Shown here: in pieces, positions 36,298 through 44,525 of the stretch | How the letters are laid out: each line of letters begins with the position of its first letter | Numbering within the stretch: the first letter of the stretch is position 1 | From: Cryobacterium sp. Y57 | Lineage (GTDB): Bacteria > Actinomycetota > Actinomycetes > Actinomycetales > Microbacteriaceae | Direction of reading: 5' to 3' | Assembly: GCF_002929505.1 (NCBI RefSeq) | Contig: NZ_PJJL01000063.1 | Location: 1 to 57,364 of the forward strand | Length of the DNA: 57,364 bases | Notes under the pieces: model-generated | Databases searched by the model: none | Told to the model about the DNA's origin: nothing | The model's input: the letters and a program-made list of their open reading frames with translations, nothing else | Translations under genes and position numbers: made by a program

Positions 36298-37854
36298 GTG
36301 CTCGCTACTAGTCGATGGGTTCGCTGGGGCAGCCACCTCGCCGTAGTGCTACTGGCCGCCGCGTTGCGTTTGTGGAACCTCGGCCTGCCGCACGCGCTCG
36401 TGTTCGACGAGACCTTCTACGTGAAAGACGCCTGGACCCTGTTCAACAACGGCTACGAATCGACGTGGCCGACCGACGCCAACCCGCTGTTTGAAGCCGG
36501 GCAGACCGATATCTACATGTCGGATCCCTCTTTCGTGGTGCATCCGCCGCTCGGCAAGTGGCTGATCGCGCTCGGCATGAATCTGCTCGGCCCCGGTAAT
36601 CCCTGGGGCTGGCGACTGGCGACGGTCGTGGTCGGGGTACTCGCGGTTGTGCTCATCATGCTCGTGGCGCAGAAACTGTTTCAGTCGCGATTACTCGCCT
36701 TGGTCGCCGGTTTTCTGCTCGCCATCGACGGGCATGCCATCGTCATGAGCCGCGTGGCGTTACTCGATAATTTCGTGATGTTCTTCGCCCTGCTCGGTTT
36801 CGGCGCCGTGTTGATGGACCGAGAGTGGCACGCGACGCGTCTCGCAACCCGGCTCGCGGGTCGAAACAACCCCGGCTGGGGTCCCACACTGTGGTGGCGG
36901 CCGTGGTTGCTCTCTGCCGGCCTCGCCTTTGGACTGACCAGTTCGGTGAAGTGGTCAGGCCTGTATTTTCTCGCCGCGTTCGGCGTCTACCTCGTCGTCG
37001 TCGATGCCCTGGCCCGGCGTCGTAACGGCGTCTCATTCTGGCTCAGTGCTGCCATCCTCAAACAGGCCCCCGCCACGTTCCTGACGCTCGTTCCCATCGC
37101 CGGCGCCACGTTCCTAGTCTCCTGGACCGGCTGGTTTGTCACCCGGGGTGGCTACTACCGCGACTGGGCTGACGGGGTGGGCGCCGCCTGGACCGGACCA
37201 CTGGCGTGGGTGCCGCACACGCTCCAAAGCTTCTGGCACTACCAGGCCGCTGCGTACACCTACCACGTGGGGCTTGCCACACCGCATCCATATCAGGCGA
37301 ACCCACTGACCTGGCTGTTCATGATCCGGCCAACCAGCATGTATTACCGCGGCTCGGACGCGGGCGAACTCGGCTGCCAGTTTCAGAGCTGCTCCGAGGC
37401 CATCACCTCCGTCGGTAACCCGCTGATCTGGTGGGCCGCCACAGCGGCCTTGTTCTACCTCGTCTACCGACTCGCCCGGTATCGCGAGTGGCGGGTCGGC
37501 TTCATCCTGATGGGCATGGTCGCCGGTTATCTGCCGTGGCTGATGTATCTGAACCGCACGGTCTTCCAGTTCTACACAGTCGCGTTCGAGCCATACCTGC
37601 TGCTCGGTCTCACCTTCGTCATCGGGCTACTCCTCAAGCGTATTCCCGACCAGGCGCGGCCACGACGCAGGCATTCAGCACATTTGCAGGTGCCGGAATA
37701 TGACCTCCAACCGCGGGCGGGCGCCGTCACCGCGGTGGTCCTGGGGCTGGGAGTCACGCTGCTGGTTACGGCATTCTTCTTCCCGGTTTGGACCGGAATG
37801 CAGACTTCCTTCGCGTTTTGGCAACTCCACATTTGGATGCCCAGTTGGCGATAG
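36298..37854 (+). CDS. pmt: Dolichyl-phosphate-mannose-type protein O-mannosyltransferase
   Basis: Polytopic membrane enzyme moving mannose from polyprenyl-phosphate-mannose to Ser/Thr of exported proteins. The 518-residue product has about ten helices; the first loop contains LVFDETFYVKDAWTLF with the catalytic Asp-Glu pair, then PPLGKWLIALGM and the PMT-type SVKWSGLYFL and QANPLTWLFMIRPTSMYY segments. A GTG at 36298 or the adjacent GTG at 36295 is the start; no ribosome site is seen, so it may be leaderless. It lies upstream of several Ala/Ser/Thr-rich exported proteins, which are plausible targets. Confidence 0.93.
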   Translation: MLATSRWVRWGSHLAVVLLAAALRLWNLGLPHALVFDETFYVKDAWTLFNNGYESTWPTDANPLFEAGQTDIYMSDPSFVVHPPLGKWLIALGMNLLGPGNPWGWRLATVVVGVLAVVLIMLVAQKLFQSRLLALVAGFLLAIDGHAIVMSRVALLDNFVMFFALLGFGAVLMDREWHATRLATRLAGRNNPGWGPTLWWRPWLLSAGLAFGLTSSVKWSGLYFLAAFGVYLVVVDALARRRNGVSFWLSAAILKQAPATFLTLVPIAGATFLVSWTGWFVTRGGYYRDWADGVGAAWTGPLAWVPHTLQSFWHYQAAAYTYHVGLATPHPYQANPLTWLFMIRPTSMYYRGSDAGELGCQFQSCSEAITSVGNPLIWWAATAALFYLVYRLARYREWRVGFILMGMVAGYLPWLMYLNRTVFQFYTVAFEPYLLLGLTFVIGLLLKRIPDQARPRRRHSAHLQVPEYDLQPRAGAVTAVVLGLGVTLLVTAFFFPVWTGMQTSFAFWQLHIWMPSWR

Positions 37855-37882
37855 ATCGGTCAGATACATTCCATTTTTGGCA

Positions 37883-37888
37883 TATAAT
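37883..37888 (+). promoter_or_regulatory. Possible -10 element of the desaturase gene
   Basis: TATAAT lies 139 bases before the desaturase start in an AT-rich patch that stands out in this GC-rich DNA. No good -35 is visible. If it is used, the message has a leader of about 130 bases, a length seen for cold-induced mRNAs. Low confidence. Confidence 0.4.
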
Positions 37889-38026
37889 GACTGAGAAAAA
37901 CGTGTGAATTGTGAGCGAACGGGGAGTTCCCGACCGTAGACTGACCGCTATCTGTTCCACGAGTAATTGCTCATTTCCCGGCTGAGAAGTCCCGAACGCT
38001 GAGAATTCCAAGCTCAGGAAGGCCTC

Positions 38027-39127
38027 ATGTCGGAAGCACTAGCCGCACCCTCGGTCCGCATCATCAGGACCCGGCCGGGTGGAGACACGAAAAACCCCAC
38101 CACAGAATATTCAGCGCTCCTGCACACCGTGCGCAATCTCGGTCTTCTCGGCCGCCGCACCGGTTTCTACTGGCTGGTTTTCTCGACTCTCGTGGCTGCC
38201 ACCCTCGGCGCTGCCGTCGGATTCGTGCTGCTGGGAGACACCTGGTACCAACTGATCATCGCCGCCGCGCTGGGCCTCATCTTCACCCAGTTCGCCTTCC
38301 TGGCTCACGAAGCCTCGCACCGCGCCGTGTTCACCTCCGGCAAAGCCAACGACCGAGCGGGCCGCGTTCTCGCCAACCTCTTCGTCGGCATCAGCTACGC
38401 CTGGTGGATGACCAAGCACAGCCGTCACCACGCCCAGCCGAACGTCATCGGCAAAGACCCCGACATCGAACCAGACTTCATCGTCTTCCGTGAAGACGAC
38501 GCCAAAAAAGTCAGCCGAGTCGGCGCCATCATCACTCGCAAACAGGGCTATTTCTTCTTCCCGCTGTTGATGTTCGAAGGCATCAACCTGCACATCCAGG
38601 GCTTCAAGACCGTCTTCGGCAAGAACAAGGTCAGTGAGCGCTGGGTCGAGATCACGATGCTCGTGACGCGCATCATCGCCTACTTCGCCGTCATCTTCTA
38701 CTTTCTACCGCTCGGCATGGCGTTCGCCTTCGTCGGCGTGCAGATGGCGGTATTCGGCGTCTACATGGGCGCTTCCTTTGCCCCCAACCACAAGGGGATG
38801 CCGCAGCTTCCGGCCGAAAGCAAGGTCGACTTTCTGCGCCGCCAGGTGCTCACCAGCCGCAACATTCGCGGAGGAACCTTCATCGACCACTACATGGGTG
38901 GCCTCAACTACCAGATCGAGCACCACCTGTTTCCGAACATGGCCCGCCCCCACCTGCGCAAGGCCCAGGAGATCGCCAAGAAATACTGCCTCTCCCACGA
39001 CGTGAAATACACCGAAACCGGCGTCTTCGAAAGCTACGGCATCGTCATCGCGTACCTCAACCGGGTCGGTCTCGCGGCACGAGACCCGTTCGATTGCCCG
39101 ATGGTGCAGCGCTTCCGCACGCACTAG
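38027..39127 (+). CDS. Membrane fatty acid desaturase
   Basis: Di-iron acyl desaturase of 366 residues that introduces double bonds into membrane lipids, raising fluidity in the cold. The three histidine boxes are intact: HEASH at 94-98, HSRHH at 131-135 and QIEHH near 298-302. The Q in the third box is typical of front-end/linoleoyl-type desaturases, so the exact position of the double bond is unclear. About four to six membrane helices flank them. AGGAAGG precedes the ATG. It has a long leader and a strong terminator, so it is probably transcribed alone. Confidence 0.92.
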   Translation: MSEALAAPSVRIIRTRPGGDTKNPTTEYSALLHTVRNLGLLGRRTGFYWLVFSTLVAATLGAAVGFVLLGDTWYQLIIAAALGLIFTQFAFLAHEASHRAVFTSGKANDRAGRVLANLFVGISYAWWMTKHSRHHAQPNVIGKDPDIEPDFIVFREDDAKKVSRVGAIITRKQGYFFFPLLMFEGINLHIQGFKTVFGKNKVSERWVEITMLVTRIIAYFAVIFYFLPLGMAFAFVGVQMAVFGVYMGASFAPNHKGMPQLPAESKVDFLRRQVLTSRNIRGGTFIDHYMGGLNYQIEHHLFPNMARPHLRKAQEIAKKYCLSHDVKYTETGVFESYGIVIAYLNRVGLAARDPFDCPMVQRFRTH

Positions 39128-39145
39128 GCCGACGCAATCATCGTC

Positions 39146-39179
39146 AGGCCGTCTCCCTTCGGGGAGGCGGCCTTTTTTT
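39146..39179 (+). terminator. Intrinsic terminator after the desaturase gene
   Basis: An 11-bp stem (GGCCGTCTCCC with GGGAGGCGGCC) closed by a TTCG tetraloop is followed by seven T residues. It is the clearest intrinsic terminator in the window and separates the desaturase from the surface-protein cluster. Confidence 0.95.
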
Positions 39180-39313
39180 CATTTTGTGGGCATTCGGGTA
39201 TTGGTATCCATAGCAAGGTGGAGTTGTTACGATGAAGATCCTTCGACTCGGGTCGTCGGTACCGATAGGTGTCAGCCAGTGCCGAAACCATCGGCATCTC
39301 TAGGGGGATTTTC

Positions 39314-39919
39314 GTGGCAGGTCGCACCGAGCTCGGTCTGATCGGATTGACGAGTATCGTTCTGGCCGTCGGACTGGTCGTCGTTCTCTCGCCATCGGCC
39401 AGCGCCGACACCTCCTCCGACGCGATCAGCTCGGCGATTCTCGGCGGAGCACTCTCGGCCGTCGTCTCTGCACCCACGCAGATGACCCCCGTCGTTCTGG
39501 ACGGGCGCTCGGGCCACACCTCGGTCGGCAGCCCCGCTCAATGGACCATCACGAACGGTCGCGGCTCCAGCGCAGCATGGAGCCTGTCGGTGAGTGCCAC
39601 TGATTTCACCAGCGCGCCGGGCACACTCGATACCATCGAGCGCACCGTTGCCGTGGAGAACCTGACCATCACGCCCGGAATCGTCACCGCCCACTCCAGT
39701 GAGGGCGCCGATGCCGCCCCCACGACCGAACCCGTCGCCGTCTCCGGCCGGCCGCAGGCCCTGGTCTGGACCAGCACCTTAGGCAAAGGCACGTTCACCC
39801 TGACGCCGGAGTTCAGCCTGAGGGTTCCGCCCAACGCTTACCGATCGAATTTTTCGGGTGTGATCGACGGATCCCCCGTGCACCCGTTCGTCTCGGTCCT
39901 CACGTTCACAATCGCCTGA
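39314..39919 (+). CDS. WxL-domain surface protein
   Basis: Exported protein of 201 residues made almost only of a signal peptide and a WxL domain, a module that binds peptidoglycan non-covalently in Gram-positive bacteria. The signal region runs to about residue 31 (SPSASA). Two tryptophan motifs follow, QWTITNGRG (W77) and AAWSLSVSATDF (the WxL motif, W89-S-L91), and the C-terminus ends in YRSNFSG...FVSVLTFTIA. I chose the GTG at 39314, behind AGGGGGAT, over an upstream frame. It is the first gene of the surface cluster. Homologous WxL domains occur at 41210 and 43892, so these are paralogues. Confidence 0.85.
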   Translation: MAGRTELGLIGLTSIVLAVGLVVVLSPSASADTSSDAISSAILGGALSAVVSAPTQMTPVVLDGRSGHTSVGSPAQWTITNGRGSSAAWSLSVSATDFTSAPGTLDTIERTVAVENLTITPGIVTAHSSEGADAAPTTEPVAVSGRPQALVWTSTLGKGTFTLTPEFSLRVPPNAYRSNFSGVIDGSPVHPFVSVLTFTIA

Positions 39920-39933
39920 TCCGGCCCTGCGCG

Positions 39934-39971
39934 AACCTTGAGCGAATGCTGCCAATCTTGAGCCAACACTG
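39934..39971 (+). promoter_or_regulatory. Tandem 20-bp direct repeat upstream of the DUF916 gene
   Basis: AACCTTGAGCGAATGCTG at 39934 and AATCTTGAGCCAACACTG at 39954 repeat with a period of exactly 20 bases. The same element occurs at 43685 before the second WxL gene, and both are followed by a GTGTGAG sequence (40003 and 43744). The shared layout suggests a common regulator or promoter. Confidence 0.5.
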
Positions 39972-40145
39972 ACCGCCACACGGGCAAAAATTGGGGACCG
40001 GCGTGTGAGAATAACCTAGTTCCTCAACTGGGGGGGTCATGCCGGATACCACGCTGAGGTCCACCCCATGTCACACCGTTCCACCGCACGTCGCCGGATA
40101 CCTGTGCGTCAGCCCACACCAGATTCGTTTCGGAAACCGGCTGGT

Positions 40146-41213
40146 ATGCGTCTGGTTCGCCGGCTCGCTCTGCTCGTGGCCGTCGCCGTGCTGGCCCCCG
40201 GGTTCGCCACCCTCATTGTGAGCTCGCCCGCCGCCGCCATCGATGACGGGACTCTCGGCATCCGCCCGGAACTCTAATCAGACTTTTTCCACTTCACCCT
40301 CGCTCCCGGTGCCGCCGTCCAAGCCAACGCCATTGTCAGCAACCACACGGATGCCGCGGTCACTCTGTTCAATTACGCGGTCGACGGTCAGAGCACCGCG
40401 CAGGGCGCGTTCGCCCTCGCCGCGCAGGCCGACGCGCAATCGAATGTGGGCAGCTGGGTGACTCTCGGCGCTGAAGCAATCACCGTTCCGGCCAACTCTG
40501 ACCTGTCCGTTCCGTTTCGACTGAACGTTCCCCTGACAGCGACCCCGGGCGACTACGCCGGTGGCATCATCATCCAGAGTCCGCCCATTCAGGGTGAAAC
40601 GACCACGTCCACCGGCGACGCGGCGCTGCGCCTGGACGTGATCCAGCGTCAGGGTGTACGTATCTACCTGACGGTGGCTGGCAACGCAACGACCCGGTTG
40701 AGCCACGGCGGCTTGAACTGGGAACGCTCCGGTGACGCGGTCTCGTTCACCCTGCCGATCCAGAACACGGGGAACACCATTCTGTATCCGAAGGCCAGCC
40801 TGAGCCTGAACAGTGTGATCGGCGCCACAACCGAGCTGCAATTTGAAACGCCGGAGAGTATCCTGCCCGGCGCGACACTCACCCTGCAGGCGACGCTGCC
40901 GCAGGCTGCCTTCATCCAGCTGGGCAGCGCCGACGCTACCCTCGTGTCCGAAGCGGGAACTGAGCGAATGAACACCGCGTTCAGCTACGTGCCGTGGTGG
41001 ATCATCCTCATCGGGCTCGTGCTGGTACTGGTACTCGTGTTCGGCGCCTGGCGTGCCGCGCTCTTCGTTCGGCGTGCCCGCCTGGCGCTCGCGCAGGTCG
41101 CGCAGATGCCGCGGGCCGAGCCTCGAATGGCCGGCGAGTCAGCGGTCCCGATGGTGCGTGGCGATTCCGACAATTCCGAGTCCGCCGTTCCTGAGCGGCC
41201 TTCGGGACGATGA
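40146..41213 (+). pseudogene. DUF916 (WxL-partner) membrane protein broken by an in-frame TAA
   Basis: Encodes a DUF916-type protein, whose family works with WxL proteins at the cell wall. A signal peptide (SSPAAA, about 1-31) leads to DDGTLGIRPEL and then TAA at 40275-40277. The same frame continues without interruption as SDFFHFTLAPGAAVQ, the conserved family start, through PANSDLSVPFRLNVP and TPGDYAGGI to a membrane helix (YVPWWIILIGLVLVLVLVFG) and a basic/acidic tail. The stop replaces one codon only (for example CAA or GAA). An internal GTG at 40446 would lack the signal. Its end overlaps the ice-binding gene by ATGA. Either a true nonsense mutation, a sequencing error or read-through. 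Confidence 0.85.
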
Positions 41214-43642
41214 CGCGCACGCACCCAGCCCGACACCACGAACGCAGGCCGGGAGAGCGTCGAACACACCCGCTTGCCACCACGGGGCTCACGATTCTCC
41301 TCCTGCTGGCCAGCTTTCTCGTGCCGCAGTCCCCCGCCGAGGCTGCCGCCGCAACGGTCGATCTGAAGACGGCCGGCAGCTACTCTGCGCTCGCCTTCAA
41401 CGCCATCGTGAGCACGGGCGACAGTGCGCTGAGCGGCAATGCTGGAACCAGCCCTGGTACGGCCATCACCGGCTTCCCGCCCGGGATTCTCACCGGCAGC
41501 ATCCACGCCGGGGACAGCCATGCCAAGGCAGCCCAGGCCGACCTCGCCTCGGCCTACGCTGATGCTGCGGGTCGCCTACCGACCGGCGCCGTTGGCGGAG
41601 ATCTCGCCGGGCACACGCTCACCGCGGGCGTCTACAAATCCACCGCCGCCCTCACTGTGAGTACAGCCCTCACCCTCGACGCCCAGAACGACCCCACCGC
41701 GGTGTTCATCTTCCAGGTCGACGGGGCGTTCGACACTGCAGCGGCCAGCAGCATTATCCTGGCCAACGGCGCCCAGGCGTCGAATGTGTTCTGGCAGGTC
41801 GTCGGAGCGGTCTCACTCGGCGCAGCCTCATCATTCAGCGGAAACGTACTGGGCCTCGCCGCCATCTCCATCGGGGCTGGCACGACCTTCACGGGCCGAG
41901 CACTCACCTCCAACGGCGCCATTGTCATGGCGAGCAGTATCTTCATGACCGAACCGCCCGCGACGCTGAAAACCGCCGGAACCTATTCGGTTTTGGCCGG
42001 CACATCTGTTCTGAATTCCGGTGGAACGACCCTCAGCGGCAGCCTCGGAGTAAGCCCGGGTAACGGCCTGACCGGCTTTCCCCCCGGGATGGTGACGGGA
42101 CGTACGCACCTCGGCACGGCAGAGAGCGCCCAGGCTCAGATCGACCTTCTAGCGGCAATCAACGATGCCGCTGCGCGCACGCCGACCTTCAGTCTGAGCG
42201 GCAATCTGACCGGCCAGACGTACAAAGCCGGCGTGTATGCCGCTTCGGGAGCGCTGGCCCTCGGTTCGTCGGTGACCCTCGATGGGCAGGGTAACCCGAA
42301 CGCCGTGTTCATTTTTCAGCTCGACAGCACCCTCACGACCAGCGCAGCCAGCAACCTGCGCCTGATCAACGGCGCACAGCCGTCCCGGGTGTTCTGGCAG
42401 GTCGATGGCGCCGTGCAGCTGGGAGCGTCATCATCGTTCTCGGGCATCATCCTCGGCCAGGCGGCGATCACCGTCGGCACGAATTCGAGTTTCATCGGCC
42501 GTGCGCTCACCCGAAACGGCACCGTAACCCTCGGCAGCAGCACCTTCACGACCGATTCCGGAGTGAACCTCGGCAGCGCAAGCAGCTACGCCATCCTGGC
42601 GACCACCTCGGTCGCCAACACGGGTAACTCCTCCTTCGACGGCGATATCGGCGTGAGCCCGGGAACGGCGGTCACTGGGTTTCCGCCTGGCGTACTCAGC
42701 GGAACCATCCACGGCGGCGATGCTGCCGCGGCTGCCGCGCAGGTCGACCTCGCCGCAGCGTACAAGGATGCCGCGGCGAGGCCAGCGAGCACCGCCCTCG
42801 CTGGTGACCTCGCCGGCCGCACCCTCACCTCCGGGGTCTACAAGGCCGCTGCCGCCCTCGCCATCAGCACCACGCTCATCCTCGATGGACAGGGCAACCC
42901 GAACGCTACCTTCATCATCCAAGTGGATGCCGCCTTCAACACGGCTGCCGGCAGCAGCGTCATCCTGACCAACGGAGCGCAGGCGTCGCGGGTCTACTGG
43001 CAGGTGGCCGGGGCGGTGTCGCTCGGGGCGACATCCGCTTTCACCGGCACGATCATCGGCATGGCAGCGATCTCGATCGGAGCCGGAGTCAGCTACCTCG
43101 GACGAGCGCTAACCGCCAACGGCGCCGTCATGATGAGCACGGCGAGTTCCACCAGTCCGGTGCCACCCGCCGGTCACCTCACCGCTGCCACCGCCGGCGC
43201 GACACTGTCAGCGGTGACCCTCCTCGGCACCCACCCCCAATTCGCCACGGGCGTCTCGACCCAGTGGTCGATCATCGATGCGCGCGGTACCGGAGCGCCC
43301 TGGACCCTCTCGGTGAGCGCTACCGTGCCCACCAGCGCGGCCGGAACGGTCGAAACCGAAGACCGAATGCTTTCCGTGCATAACCTGAGCATCGCCCCTG
43401 GCACCATCACCACCGGCTCCAATACCGATGCCGCGACCGGCATCACCGCGCCGACGCTAGCGCTCTCAGCCAGCCCGCAGACCCTGATCGCTACCACCGG
43501 CTCGCACCGGGGCACCTACCTGCTGACACCGACGTACAGCCTGATGATTCCCACCAACGCGTACCGGTCGAACTACTCCGGCGCCATCGACAACTCGCCA
43601 ATGAACCCCTATGTCACGGTGCTCACTTTCACCATTTCGTAG
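41210..43642 (+). CDS. Triple DUF3494 ice-binding protein with C-terminal WxL domain
   Basis: Exported protein of 810 residues. After a signal peptide (about 1-47, SPAEAAA) come three tandem DUF3494 ice-binding domains at about 49-245, 250-447 and 450-645. Each has the family marks: SPGTAITGFPPG or GVSPGTAVTGFPPG, AGVYK, LDGQGNPNAVFIFQ, NGAQASRVFWQV and GRALT-NG. DUF3494 folds are beta-solenoids that bind ice. Residues about 655-810 form a WxL domain (QWSIIDARG, PWTLSVSAT with W698-T-L700, ending VLTFTIS), which should attach the protein to the wall. It overlaps the DUF916 gene by four bases. I infer a multivalent surface ice adhesin; each domain is complete, so all three could bind. Confidence 0.92.
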   Translation: MTRTHPARHHERRPGERRTHPLATTGLTILLLLASFLVPQSPAEAAAATVDLKTAGSYSALAFNAIVSTGDSALSGNAGTSPGTAITGFPPGILTGSIHAGDSHAKAAQADLASAYADAAGRLPTGAVGGDLAGHTLTAGVYKSTAALTVSTALTLDAQNDPTAVFIFQVDGAFDTAAASSIILANGAQASNVFWQVVGAVSLGAASSFSGNVLGLAAISIGAGTTFTGRALTSNGAIVMASSIFMTEPPATLKTAGTYSVLAGTSVLNSGGTTLSGSLGVSPGNGLTGFPPGMVTGRTHLGTAESAQAQIDLLAAINDAAARTPTFSLSGNLTGQTYKAGVYAASGALALGSSVTLDGQGNPNAVFIFQLDSTLTTSAASNLRLINGAQPSRVFWQVDGAVQLGASSSFSGIILGQAAITVGTNSSFIGRALTRNGTVTLGSSTFTTDSGVNLGSASSYAILATTSVANTGNSSFDGDIGVSPGTAVTGFPPGVLSGTIHGGDAAAAAAQVDLAAAYKDAAARPASTALAGDLAGRTLTSGVYKAAAALAISTTLILDGQGNPNATFIIQVDAAFNTAAGSSVILTNGAQASRVYWQVAGAVSLGATSAFTGTIIGMAAISIGAGVSYLGRALTANGAVMMSTASSTSPVPPAGHLTAATAGATLSAVTLLGTHPQFATGVSTQWSIIDARGTGAPWTLSVSATVPTSAAGTVETEDRMLSVHNLSIAPGTITTGSNTDAATGITAPTLALSASPQTLIATTGSHRGTYLLTPTYSLMIPTNAYRSNYSGAIDNSPMNPYVTVLTFTIS

Positions 43643-43659
43643 CTCGCTGCGACCGGTGC

Positions 43660-43680
43660 CAATGCCCATTCGGGGCATTG
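43660..43680 (+). terminator. Hairpin after the ice-binding protein gene
   Basis: CAATGCCC / GGGCATTG form a perfect 8-bp stem with a 5-base loop, 17 bases past the stop. There is no U-tract, so termination is uncertain. Confidence 0.5.
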
Positions 43681-43684
43681 CGCC

Positions 43685-43702
43685 AACCTTGAGCCAACGC
43701 TG
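43685..43702 (+). promoter_or_regulatory. Promoter-region repeat shared with the DUF916 gene
   Basis: AACCTTGAGCCAACGCTG matches the elements at 39934 and 39954 at most positions. It lies 56 bases before the GTGTGAG sequence, against 46 and 66 for the two upstream copies, so the three spacings differ by about one helical turn each. A shared activator or repressor is a reasonable guess. Confidence 0.45.
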
Positions 43703-43891
43703 ATTCAACTCTGCGCGACGAACCCCACATCGGTGCGGACGCCGTGTGAGGATTGATTCATCGCCACTGGAACTCGTGCATAACGGATAACGAGTTCGGT
43801 TCACCGCCTGCGATATCCGCTTCTCCCACACTTTCGTGGACACGCTATTTGGCGTGCTCGCGCCCTAGATCCAAGTCAGAGGACACGCACC

Positions 43892-44395
43892 ATGCACGCT
43901 TTCACCACGACCGTCGGAATCATCCTCGCTACCGGCATCCTGTTCGGTGTGGCCCTTTCTCCGGCTCAGGCAGTGGACGGCACCGACACGCTCAACGCCA
44001 CCATCACTGGTGGCAACCTCACCGCCGACCCGACCGCGCCCGACGCGATGACCGCGGTCGTTCTGGACGGCCTCAACGCGCAGTCCTCCACCGGCACCGC
44101 GCCTGTCTGGACCATCACCAACGCTCGCGGCACAAACACCGCCTGGTCTTTATCGGCCAGCGCGACCGACTTCGTCAGCGCAGCGGGCACCGTCGACACG
44201 ACCGAGCGCACCCTGCCGGCCTCCAACCTCGTCATCACCCCGGGCGCCATCACCGCTGGCACCGGCTCCGACGCTGCGCCGACTGCCGAGCCCGTCACGA
44301 TCAGCAATGTCGCCCAGGCGCTCGTGTACACCGCAACCCTTGGCAAGGGCACCGTCAACCCCTACGTGTCGACCATCACGTTCACCATCGCCTAG
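43892..44395 (+). CDS. Short WxL-domain surface protein with internal deletion
   Basis: Exported WxL protein, 167 residues. Signal peptide about 1-27 (SPAQA), then VWTITNARG (W73) and TAWSLSASATDF (W85-S-L87). Compared with the WxL domains at 39314 and 41210 it matches closely up to TLGKGT and again at NPYVSTITFTIA, but the ~30 residues between (a TPEFSLRVPPNAYRSN-type stretch) are missing. The reading frame is kept. The gap removes two predicted strands, so binding may be altered or lost. An ATG with GAGG upstream starts it. A separate unit from the ice-binding gene, with the shared promoter motif. Confidence 0.82.
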   Translation: MHAFTTTVGIILATGILFGVALSPAQAVDGTDTLNATITGGNLTADPTAPDAMTAVVLDGLNAQSSTGTAPVWTITNARGTNTAWSLSASATDFVSAAGTVDTTERTLPASNLVITPGAITAGTGSDAAPTAEPVTISNVAQALVYTATLGKGTVNPYVSTITFTIA

Positions 44396-44433
44396 CGTTC
44401 TCGCCGGGTTCCCGGGCTGGACCTCTCGACTCG

Positions 44434-44462
44434 CGCCTCGCACTTTACGGTGCGGGGCGTTT
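44434..44462 (+). terminator. Terminator after the short WxL gene
   Basis: CGCCTCGCAC / GTGCGGGGCG form a 10-bp stem (one T-G pair) with a 6-base loop, followed by TTT. Confidence 0.65.
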
Positions 44463-44525
44463 GGGGTTAGGCGCCGTGTTGAATCCGGGTATCGTCCCCT
44501 GCCCACCACGCCTGGGTACCGTACG

